Shown one piece after another: positions 7,203-13,394 of a stretch of 24,963 bases of DNA. Position 1 is the first letter of the stretch, and each line of letters begins with the position of its first letter. This stretch comes from an uncultured Pseudomonadota bacterium (GTDB lineage Bacteria > Pseudomonadota > Gammaproteobacteria > Burkholderiales > SG8-39), in the NCBI GenBank assembly GCA_903895005.1, contig CAITSH010000435.1, forward strand, positions 1 through 24,963, in the 5' to 3' direction. The translations under genes were made by a program, and so were the position numbers. The notes below the pieces were generated by a model that was not told the DNA's origin, made no database searches, and worked only from the letters and a program-made list of their open reading frames with translations.

Positions 7203-8273
7203 ATGTCCCTCTCCCCCGACGCAGTTCGATTGTTGCAGGACTCCATCGCCAGCATGACCGGCGTGAGAGTCAGCGCTGAAGATGCGGCCAGTATTCATGC
7301 ATTGATTCCGCCTCCGGTCACCGCTGCGCCGCGCACAAGCGCGCGCGACCCAAACCGAACGGTCACGATTTTGCTTACGGACCTGCGCGGGTTTACCGCG
7401 TTTTCGGAGCTGATTCCGGCGTGCGAAGTGTTCGACGTTCTCAACAGGCACCTCTGTCGCATGTGCGAAATCGCGGTGAGTAACGGCGGGATGATCGACA
7501 AATTCATCGGCGATTCGGTGATGGTCCTGTTCGGCATCGAAGAACATGGCGAGAAAGACGCGCTCAGCGCAGTGACATGTGCGGTGCAAATGCAGAGCGC
7601 GATGGATGAATTCAACCGCGAGAATTCGGCCATCGGCCTCGCACCGCTTTACATGGGCATTGGCATCCACACGGGTCGTGTCGCGGCTGGCCGGCTCGGC
7701 TCCAGCCTGCATTCCGAATTCACTGTCATCGGGCAGGAAGTCAGCCTTGCCTCGCGAATCGAGTCATTCAGCCTGCGCGGACAGGTGCTTGTAAGCGAGG
7801 CGACCTACGATCTTTGCGCGCGCTGGCTTGAAACATCCGAGCCTATGGACGTGCAGGTAAAGGGAAAAAAAGATGCCGTGCGGCTGCGCGAAGTCTTGTC
7901 GATTCCTTCGCTCGGCCTCAATGTCCCCGACAAGAACAAGCGCAAGAGCCCGCGCGTCGCGGTCAATTTGCCCTTTGACTATCGGCTAATGGCCAACAAG
8001 ATCGTTCTCCCGAACAGCCGGAATGGCGTGGTGCGCGACCTGGGTTACCAGGGCATGCTCGTGGAGATCCAAGACGAAATCATTACGCATTCCGATATCG
8101 TCCTTGGACTCGATTTGCCGCTGATAGGCATGCAAGCCCAGGGAGTCTATGCCAAGGTGAAAAGCATCCGCCAGGAGAAAACATCCCATTTAGTGGGGTT
8201 GGAGTTCACCTCGATCGGCGAATCGGAGGAACAGGCTATCCGGCGCATGGTGCAGGTGCTGATGCAAGGGTAA
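7203..8273 (+). CDS. Class III adenylate cyclase-type domain fused to a C-terminal PilZ domain
   Basis: This 356-residue soluble protein probably makes cAMP from ATP and has a c-di-GMP-receptor-type domain attached. Residues about 52-232 are a class III cyclase domain: ILLTDLRGFTAFSE carries the first metal-binding Asp (D60), and DKFIGDSVMVLFG carries K100, which selects adenine, and the second metal Asp (D104). T174 in EFTVIGQEVSLASRIE occupies the second base-selecting position (K/T pairing, as in class IIIb), and R185 is the conserved Arg. S181 stands where the transition-state Asn normally is, so activity is uncertain. From about 246 a PilZ domain follows: RKSPR gives RxxxR (R247, R251), and RDLGYQG (D279 to G284) stands for D/NxSxxG with Ser replaced by Gly. 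It ends VGLEFTSIGE, typical of PilZ. No membrane segment is seen. The first 50 residues are an unassigned helix-rich region. The ribosome-binding site is weak. The gene is convergent with the stressosome operon. Confidence 0.88.
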   Translation: MSLSPDAVRLLQDSIASMTGVRVSAEDAASIHALIPPPVTAAPRTSARDPNRTVTILLTDLRGFTAFSELIPACEVFDVLNRHLCRMCEIAVSNGGMIDKFIGDSVMVLFGIEEHGEKDALSAVTCAVQMQSAMDEFNRENSAIGLAPLYMGIGIHTGRVAAGRLGSSLHSEFTVIGQEVSLASRIESFSLRGQVLVSEATYDLCARWLETSEPMDVQVKGKKDAVRLREVLSIPSLGLNVPDKNKRKSPRVAVNLPFDYRLMANKIVLPNSRNGVVRDLGYQGMLVEIQDEIITHSDIVLGLDLPLIGMQAQGVYAKVKSIRQEKTSHLVGLEFTSIGESEEQAIRRMVQVLMQG

Positions 8274-8322
8274 GGGCAGACGACTGCCAACCGCACAACT
8301 TGTCAGTGTCAATCCGATCCCC

Positions 8323-8347
8323 GGCCCTCTTCGCGTTTGGCAGGGCC
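8323..8347. terminator. Possible hairpin between convergent genes
   Basis: GGCCCT and AGGGCC pair around a 13-base loop in the 190-base gap between the convergent cyclase and hybrid kinase genes, about 50 bases after the cyclase stop. An outer CTGCCAA (8284-8290) can also pair with TTGGCAG (8337-8343). Neither has a T-tract, so termination here is a guess from position. Confidence 0.25.
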
Positions 8348-8463
8348 AGCATTGCAGGGGGCGACAGGCACGGAATTGGTCCGTTCTCAAAGCGTCAACC
8401 TCAAGTGCATTAACGTGCCGCTTGCGCAGCGTGACCAAGACAACACCAGGCCCGCGCGTGCCC

Positions 8464-10515
8464 TCAACCGGTTTCGGGTCCCACCTGCAGCGCAATGCGC
8501 TCTAGCGATGGTGGCATCTGCATCAGGAGCGCCTCAGCCTGCGGCCAATCTCCGGCCTTGGCCGCGCCCTCCAACTCCTGGCACAGTGTGGCAAAGTGCG
8601 GGGCACCAACCGAAGTGGCCGCCGATTTATGCTTGTGGCCGAGGGCCTGCAGCGCGGGCAGATCGCGCGCCACGCGCCAGGTCTCGATCTGCACAAGATC
8701 ATCGCGCACGGTCTGAACGAACCGGCGGACAAACTTCGCCACCTTCGCCGGGTCATTTTTTAACAGTTTGCCCAGCACGGCCAGGTCGACCGGGGGCGCG
8801 TCCAGCGCAACTGCGGCTGTGACCGCGGGCTGCACGCCCTTTGCCGCCGGCAGCCATTTGGCCAGAGTCAGATAGAACTCATCAGCGTCAATCGGCTTGG
8901 CGGTAAAGTCATCCATGCCGGCCTCCAGGCACCGGGCGCGATCCTCGGCCATGACATTGGCGGTCATGGCGATGACGCGCTGCCCAGCCAGCGCCGGCGT
9001 CGCCCTGATCCTGCGCGTAGCTTCGTACCCGTCCAACAGCGGCATCTGCACATCCATCAGCACCAGATCAAAGCGGTCCTTTGCCAGCGCCTCAAGCGCT
9101 TCGCGCCCATTATCGCAAAAGCACATCACAGCACCGCAGGGCTCGAGCAGCCCTTTGACCAACATCTGGTTGAAGGCATTATCCTCGGCCACCAGAATGC
9201 GCACACCATTAAGCCGGGCCTGCGCCGCGGCCGCCTCGCCAGAGTCGGGGCCCGCGCCGGCGTCGGCGTCAGTGCCAGTGTCAGTGCCAATGTCCGTTTG
9301 CGCCAAGGCAAGCGCCTCGCCGGCTTGGACGCGCCCGAACCGTGCGGTGAAGAAAAAGCAGCTGCCTGCACCGACCGCGCTTTGGACCCAGATACGCCCC
9401 CCCATCAACCCGGCCAGTTGCTTGCAAATCGCCAACCCCAGGCCCGTACCGCCGTATTTGCGCGCGCTCGACGTGTCCACCTGACTGAAGGCCTCAAACA
9501 AACCCTTTATCTGCCCGGCGGTCATGCCGATGCCGCTGTCACGCACCTGAAACTCCAGCTCAATGTATTGCGGCCCCGCCTCCTCGAGCGCCACCATCAC
9601 GCTGATCGCCCCCGAGTTTGTGAACTTCACCGCGTTGCCGGTCAGGTTAAGCAACACCTGCCCCAGGCGCAATGCATCGCCCGCCAGAAACCTCGGCACA
9701 TCGGGCGCCACGACAATATCAAACCGCAGCTGCTTTTCACGCGCCAGATATCCGGCGACAGTGTCAAGCGTTTCAAGGCTGCTGCGCAATTCGAAGCGCG
9801 CTTCGTCCAGCACCAGCTTGCCGGCGTCCAGCTTGGAAAAATCCAGGATGTCATTGATGATCGCCAACAGGCCCTGTGCCGACTGGCTGACGCCCGCCAC
9901 GTATTCGCGCTGGCTGGTGGTCAGCTGTGTTTGCAGGCACAGCCTCGACAGGCCGATGATGGCGTTCATCGGTGTGCGGATCTCATGACTCATATTGGCA
10001 ACAAACGCGCCCTTCGCCTGCGCTGCGGCCGTAGCACTCGCCGAGGCCTCAGCAAGCGCGGCATTCTTCAGGCGAAGGCTGTCGATTAACTGTTCCCGGG
10101 ACTGTTCTGCGATCACCCCGCGTAAGGCGTCAAGTTGCTCGGGCTGCCACTGTGACGGGGGCACCGGGCAGCGCAACGTGGCGCTTGCCTTCCCTGATCG
10201 GTCTGTCGCAACGACAACGCGCGATGGCACTGGCGCCGCCCCCGCCCCCGCCCCCGTTAGGGCGGCAGCGCCCATCTGCGCACCGGCGAACTCAAGCACC
10301 AGTCCCGCCTCAAACACGCCGCTTTCAATCCGGAACTGTGCAAGCGATTCACGCGCGCTTTGTGCAAACCAGCGGCCGACATCAGAAACTTCGCACGCAA
10401 ACTGCCCGGCCAGGCTCTCCTTTCCGCCGAGCGCAACCACCAGGTCAAAGGCGCGGCGGCGCAGGTCGAACACGGCCCGGGTTTGCGTCAGTGGGATGGA
10501 ACCGAGCTCGATCAT
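8464..10515 (-). CDS. Hybrid histidine kinase with receiver and HPt domains, stressosome-linked
   Basis: This is a cytoplasmic phosphorelay protein of 683 residues. In order it has an N-terminal region of about 170 residues without membrane segments or a recognisable sensor fold. HisKA follows, with the phospho-acceptor in NMSHEIRTPMNAIIG (His near 177). HATPase follows, with N box NLTGNAVKF, G1 DSGIGM and G2 GGTGLGLAI. A receiver domain comes next (LVAEDNAFNQ, phospho-Asp in LMDVQMPLLDGYEA near 488, and TAKPID). Last is a C-terminal HPt domain, where GHKHKSAATSVGA gives the probable phospho-His near 627. The start chosen is the ATG at 10515, which overlaps the stop of the rsbT-rsbX gene (ATGA); an in-frame ATG 8 codons upstream is less likely. 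Lack of its own sensor and operon position suggest the stressosome module is its input. An Asp/Thr/Gly/Ala linker precedes the receiver. The downstream partner is not in the window. Confidence 0.92.
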   Translation of the reverse strand: MIELGSIPLTQTRAVFDLRRRAFDLVVALGGKESLAGQFACEVSDVGRWFAQSARESLAQFRIESGVFEAGLVLEFAGAQMGAAALTGAGAGAAPVPSRVVVATDRSGKASATLRCPVPPSQWQPEQLDALRGVIAEQSREQLIDSLRLKNAALAEASASATAAAQAKGAFVANMSHEIRTPMNAIIGLSRLCLQTQLTTSQREYVAGVSQSAQGLLAIINDILDFSKLDAGKLVLDEARFELRSSLETLDTVAGYLAREKQLRFDIVVAPDVPRFLAGDALRLGQVLLNLTGNAVKFTNSGAISVMVALEEAGPQYIELEFQVRDSGIGMTAGQIKGLFEAFSQVDTSSARKYGGTGLGLAICKQLAGLMGGRIWVQSAVGAGSCFFFTARFGRVQAGEALALAQTDIGTDTGTDADAGAGPDSGEAAAAQARLNGVRILVAEDNAFNQMLVKGLLEPCGAVMCFCDNGREALEALAKDRFDLVLMDVQMPLLDGYEATRRIRATPALAGQRVIAMTANVMAEDRARCLEAGMDDFTAKPIDADEFYLTLAKWLPAAKGVQPAVTAAVALDAPPVDLAVLGKLLKNDPAKVAKFVRRFVQTVRDDLVQIETWRVARDLPALQALGHKHKSAATSVGAPHFATLCQELEGAAKAGDWPQAEALLMQMPPSLERIALQVGPETG
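10239..10256. repeat. Three in-frame CCCCCG hexamers inside the hybrid kinase gene
   Basis: CCCCCG occurs three times in tandem, encoding part of a Gly/Ala linker (TGAGAGAAP) in the kinase's N-terminal region. The coding strand is G-rich here. The six-base unit means that slippage would change linker length without a frameshift. Confidence 0.6.
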
Positions 10516-11600
10516 CCGAGCCACCGCACCACAAGGCACGCGGCATCGTCGTAAGACTTGGCGAGCGAGTCGACAATCGCATCGGCGATGTAACCGGCTG
10601 GACAGAAGAACATGGACTGCGCGAGCGCAACACAGCCTTCCTCGGGGATGCCATCAGTCCACAACAGCAAAAGATCATCGGGCCGCAGGCGGCCGGTCTG
10701 CGGCAAAAAACGGATGTTGCGCGTCCCGAGCACGCCGTCACGCGAAACCCCCCGCCATTTTGTCGAGCCAAGCTGCGCAACGCGTGTATTGCCCACGCCC
10801 AGATAAGCGAACGAGCCGTCTGTACTGTCGACGTAGACCAAACCCGCCGCCGCGCCAAGCGTGCCTGTGAGCGTCCCGGAGAAGCCGCTCATCAAACGCG
10901 CGATATCAGCATTACCCGTCGTCATAAAAAGCGTGTCCAGTCGCTCGGCCAGTACGTCGGCGCGAGGCCCGTGTCCGGATACGTCGACGATCCCGAACAA
11001 CACGCCCCCTTCGCAGGGCAGGCAGAGGGCGCGGTCGCCCGAAACGACAAAGCCGGGGCAGGGCCGCAAGCCTATGCCCGTCTGCCACGGAAGCGGCGCG
11101 CTCTCACCTAGCTTTGCTGCGGGCGGCGGCGCCATGCCGGTGGCGAAAGCCGCCGGCGGCTGCGCGATCTCCGAACGCAACCTTTTACCGACAATCCGCT
11201 TTCGTGCGCAAATCTGTGTGCCGCTTGACGCAGACGAATGCATCCACAGATGATCGGCCATCCGCTGCACGCCGGGCAAGCCCAGGCCAAGCGAGCCGCC
11301 CGTGCTGAAATGATCAGCCATGGCGCGATTAATATCCGCAATGCCAGGCCCTTCGTCTGTCGCGAAGATATCGATGTCCACGCTCCCATACCCCTCGCGA
11401 CGGCATAACCGGATCGCACCGCGGTGCGCGTACTTCACGATATTGGAAGACAGCTCGGAAACAATGGTTATGATGAGGGATCGATCGATCTGGGTTGCAT
11501 CACAGAGCATAGGCAGCGAGGCCACCTGCACCACCATTCGAGACACGTCCGCTTCGTTGCTTACCAGATAGGCGGCCGAGTCCTGGTAGTCCGAACTCAC
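10512..11600 (-). CDS. Fused RsbT-type serine/threonine kinase and RsbX-type PP2C phosphatase
   Basis: This single 362-residue polypeptide combines two stressosome enzymes that are usually separate. Residues about 1-135 are a GHKL/HATPase switch kinase like RsbT: N box SELSSNIVKYAH (E49 to N53), G1 DEGPGI (D82 on) and G2 GGSLGLGLPGV. In characterised stressosomes RsbT phosphorylates RsbR and RsbS and then leaves to activate a partner. A poorly conserved Pro/Ala linker (about 140-175) follows. Residues about 176-362 are a SpoIIE/PP2C-like phosphatase like RsbX, with metal-binding motifs GIVDVSGHG (D206), LLWTDGIPE (D316) and YDDAACLVVR (D351/D352) all present, so both halves look active. RsbX resets the system by removing the phosphates. 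The GTG start overlaps the rsbS-type stop (GTGA), and the stop overlaps the hybrid kinase start. The frame is continuous, so this is a genuine fusion rather than two frames. Confidence 0.92.
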   Translation of the reverse strand: MSSDYQDSAAYLVSNEADVSRMVVQVASLPMLCDATQIDRSLIITIVSELSSNIVKYAHRGAIRLCRREGYGSVDIDIFATDEGPGIADINRAMADHFSTGGSLGLGLPGVQRMADHLWMHSSASSGTQICARKRIVGKRLRSEIAQPPAAFATGMAPPPAAKLGESAPLPWQTGIGLRPCPGFVVSGDRALCLPCEGGVLFGIVDVSGHGPRADVLAERLDTLFMTTGNADIARLMSGFSGTLTGTLGAAAGLVYVDSTDGSFAYLGVGNTRVAQLGSTKWRGVSRDGVLGTRNIRFLPQTGRLRPDDLLLLWTDGIPEEGCVALAQSMFFCPAGYIADAIVDSLAKSYDDAACLVVRWLG

Positions 11601-11980
11601 CCTCCGCCCCCGCGCCTTGGTGTCGCAGCAAACAGACGAAGCGCATCTTCCAAATGCCGCCTGATCTCGAGATCGGCCACATCGACGTCATTTGCGAGCA
11701 TCCAAGCGACAATCCCGGGGCGCAAGCCCACGAACACCGTCCTTGCCCCGAGCAAACGCAGCATCTTCGCCAGATCGCGCAGCCCCGCAAACTCAATACG
11801 GTCCATGATTTGCACCGCCGAGAGCTCGAGAACGACCGCACGCAAGCCGCCGGCCCGGACCCGCTCAAGCACTTGTGCCTGCAGGGCTGGCAGCTTGTCG
11901 GCAATTTCGATCGGAACAGTCACCACAAGGCAACCATTCACCAGATTCGAAGTCGCCGGTTCGTCGAGGCGAATAGGCAC
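11597..11980 (-). CDS. RsbS-type stressosome STAS protein lacking the phosphorylatable Ser
   Basis: This 127-residue single STAS-domain protein has the length and order of RsbS, the small scaffold subunit of the stressosome. VVLELSAVQIMDRIEFAGL aligns without gaps to the Bacillus subtilis RsbS segment VVIDLTSVDMIDSFIAKVL. By that alignment the phosphorylated Ser59 corresponds to Arg61 here (MDR, codon CGT read directly). The downstream LLGARTVFVGLRPGIVAWML matches the RsbS [20 protein letters not shown]. A basic, Gly-rich tail (ATPRRGGGG) ends the protein. A GTG start is used at 11980, 25 bases after the rsbR-type stop, with only a weak ribosome-binding site. The stop overlaps the start of the RsbT-RsbX fusion. 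It could instead be a second RsbR-like partner without a sensor; the RsbS call rests on size and position. Confidence 0.82.
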   Translation of the reverse strand: MPIRLDEPATSNLVNGCLVVTVPIEIADKLPALQAQVLERVRAGGLRAVVLELSAVQIMDRIEFAGLRDLAKMLRLLGARTVFVGLRPGIVAWMLANDVDVADLEIRRHLEDALRLFAATPRRGGGG

Positions 11981-12005
11981 AGAGCCGCCGCAGACGCGCA
12001 GGTTG

Positions 12006-12881
12006 CTAGGCGTTATCTGAGCCGCTGCGCACCCTGCCGCCGGCGATCTCCTTCATGGCGAACTCAAGCGCATCGCGCAGCGTTGCCATGGTCTTGATAT
12101 CACCCAGCTCGGTGCCAAGCTCGACCAGCGTGCGCGCGATGGCCGGCGAAATACCCGAGATGATCGACTGGCAGCCCATGAGGTGGGTGGCCTTGGCTAC
12201 ACGGATCAGTTGGTTCGCCACGGCCGTATCGACCACGGAGACCCCGCTGATATCCAGTACAAACATGCGCGCGCCGGTCTCACCGATCTTGGTCAGCGTC
12301 TTGTTCATGATCTCGTGTGAGCGCGCGGAGTCAACCACGCCCACCAGAGGCAGCAACAGCACGCCATCCCATATAGGCAGCACAGGCGTTGATAGCGCCT
12401 GCATCGCATGGTTGCTAAGAAGCAGCTTCTCGCTCTGGATGCGTGAAATCTCATCAGAGACAAGGAATGTGTCAAAGAACACAAGCTTGGTCACCGCCGT
12501 CTCGAGTTTTTCGAGATCTGCAGGCTGTGGCGTCAACGCCCTCAAATGGCGCAGGATTGATTGCAGCGAAACACACATGCCCGCGTAGTAAATATCGTTG
12601 GGCAGGTTGATGTGGGCATGCACCGCGCCGATGTGCCGGCGCGAGGCGAAGTAAGACTCATCCAGTTGGGCGGAAAAAAATGTCCGCCAGTGGACCCCCT
12701 GCAATTTCTTGACGCGATCGAGCATATTGCTGTTGGCGCCAAAAAAAGCTTGATATTCCTGATGCGGCTCCAGCCAGACGTAAAAATCTTCCACTACCTT
12801 GTCAACAGAACCCTCAAGCAGGCGTCCGGCTTCACGCACAAAGGCGACATCACTTGGCGTGATATTAAATTTTTTGAGCAT
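12006..12881 (-). CDS. Stressosome sensor: globin-coupled RsbR-type STAS protein
   Basis: The product (291 residues) is an RsbR-like stressosome subunit. Residues about 1-155 are a globin-coupled sensor domain. HIGAVHAHINLPNDIYYAGM fits the pattern IGxxHxxIxL...Y of haem-binding sensor globins, with H88 as the likely proximal ligand. Haem and O2/redox sensing are therefore plausible, unlike Bacillus RsbR proteins, whose globin-like domain lacks haem. Residues about 165-278 are the STAS domain. LDISGVSVVDTAVANQL places T219 at the site equivalent to RsbR Thr205, and S185 (VVDSARS) sits 34 residues earlier, where RsbR has Thr171. Both phospho-sites are thus kept, one as Ser. GGAGGA lies 9 bases before the ATG, a strong ribosome-binding site. 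It is the first gene of a four-gene operon: rsbR-type, rsbS-type, rsbT-rsbX, hybrid kinase. Confidence 0.92.
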   Translation of the reverse strand: MLKKFNITPSDVAFVREAGRLLEGSVDKVVEDFYVWLEPHQEYQAFFGANSNMLDRVKKLQGVHWRTFFSAQLDESYFASRRHIGAVHAHINLPNDIYYAGMCVSLQSILRHLRALTPQPADLEKLETAVTKLVFFDTFLVSDEISRIQSEKLLLSNHAMQALSTPVLPIWDGVLLLPLVGVVDSARSHEIMNKTLTKIGETGARMFVLDISGVSVVDTAVANQLIRVAKATHLMGCQSIISGISPAIARTLVELGTELGDIKTMATLRDALEFAMKEIAGGRVRSGSDNA

Positions 12882-12890
12882 GCTTTGACT

Positions 12891-12896
12891 TCCTCC
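12891..12896 (-). promoter_or_regulatory. Strong ribosome-binding site of the stressosome operon's first gene
   Basis: GGAGGA on the minus strand lies 9 bases before the ATG at 12881 and supports that start. The later genes of the operon instead rely on overlapping or near-overlapping starts. Confidence 0.75.
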
Positions 12897-12959
12897 GATT
12901 TGTCGCGTTGACTTTGATCATCACGAGTGTCGGGCCTCCGCCTGACCCTTCTTCGCACG

Positions 12960-12994
12960 ACCTTGTGGTTTAGAACCTTGTTTTACCGACTTGT
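12960..12994. promoter_or_regulatory. Direct repeats in the leader/promoter region of the stressosome operon
   Basis: ACCTTGT occurs at 12960-12966 and 12975-12981, and a shorter variant ACTTGT at 12989-12994. Reads at 15- and 14-base spacing could form a tandem regulator site or a leader RNA element. No regulator is suggested by the sequence. Confidence 0.25.
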
Positions 12995-13104
12995 GACACC
13001 AGCCTTGGAGGTACCGACCCGCATGGTGATTCTGGTGTTGGCGCGAGAGGTGATGTTATCGTTTTTTTAACGCCGAAACTTTATATGTAATTTCCGCAAG
13101 TATT

Positions 13105-13134
13105 ATTAAATGTAATCTCGAAGAGAATCGTTAA
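13105..13134 (-). promoter_or_regulatory. Candidate promoter for the stressosome operon
   Basis: The AT-rich stretch 13060-13155 is the only sequence of this kind in the 513-base gap 12882-13394. On the minus strand TTAACG and TTTAAT are 18 bases apart and resemble a weak sigma-70 promoter. TATAAA at 13080-13085 is another possible -10. Any of these would give a leader of about 190-220 bases. Apart from these, the direct repeats and two hairpins, I see no gene in the gap. Confidence 0.3.
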
Positions 13135-13158
13135 TTTTTGTAAATGATGTATTTGCAT

Positions 13159-13181
13159 GCGTGCTGTCCTTGGCAGCACGC
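13159..13181. terminator. Hairpin in the gap between ttuC-type gene and stressosome operon
   Basis: GCGTGCTG and CAGCACGC pair perfectly (8 bp) around TCCTTGG. On the minus strand the sequence just after the stem turns AT-rich (ATGCAAATACATC), so it may terminate transcription from the metabolic operon before it enters the stressosome promoter region. Confidence 0.4.
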
Positions 13182-13368
13182 CGGCTGAATGGCATTGCCC
13201 CCCCAATTCGGGGTTTGGGACGCAAAACATGACTTGGGCGTCACGACGGAGTTTGACACCCCCCCTTCATGCCGGGGCTGTGCAGCAGCACCCTGGGGCC
13301 ACGGGAATCTACATACGGATTTTTACGGACCGGTCGTCGCTCCCGCGCCAAATCCCGGGTGCAGGGGT

Positions 13369-13386
13369 GCCCCCTGTGATGGGGGC
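13369..13386 (-). terminator. GC hairpin just after the dehydrogenase stop codon
   Basis: GCCCCC and GGGGGC pair around TGTGAT, starting 8 bases past the stop of the minus-strand dehydrogenase gene. The position fits a 3'-end structure, but there is no T-tract. It may work with the hairpin at 13159-13181. Confidence 0.4.
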
Positions 13387-13394
13387 TTGAGCAG

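Noticed and set aside
9298..11111. Several plus-strand frames of 130-320 codons opposite the kinase and rsbT-rsbX genes
   Set aside because: They are shadows of the minus-strand stressosome operon, rich in Arg, Pro and Ala, without a ribosome-binding site or motif.
12979..13024. Possible 13-codon leader peptide on the minus strand upstream of the stressosome operon (MRVGTSKAGVTSR)
   Set aside because: There is no ribosome-binding site, no run of regulatory codons and no attenuator hairpin after it, so chance explains it.
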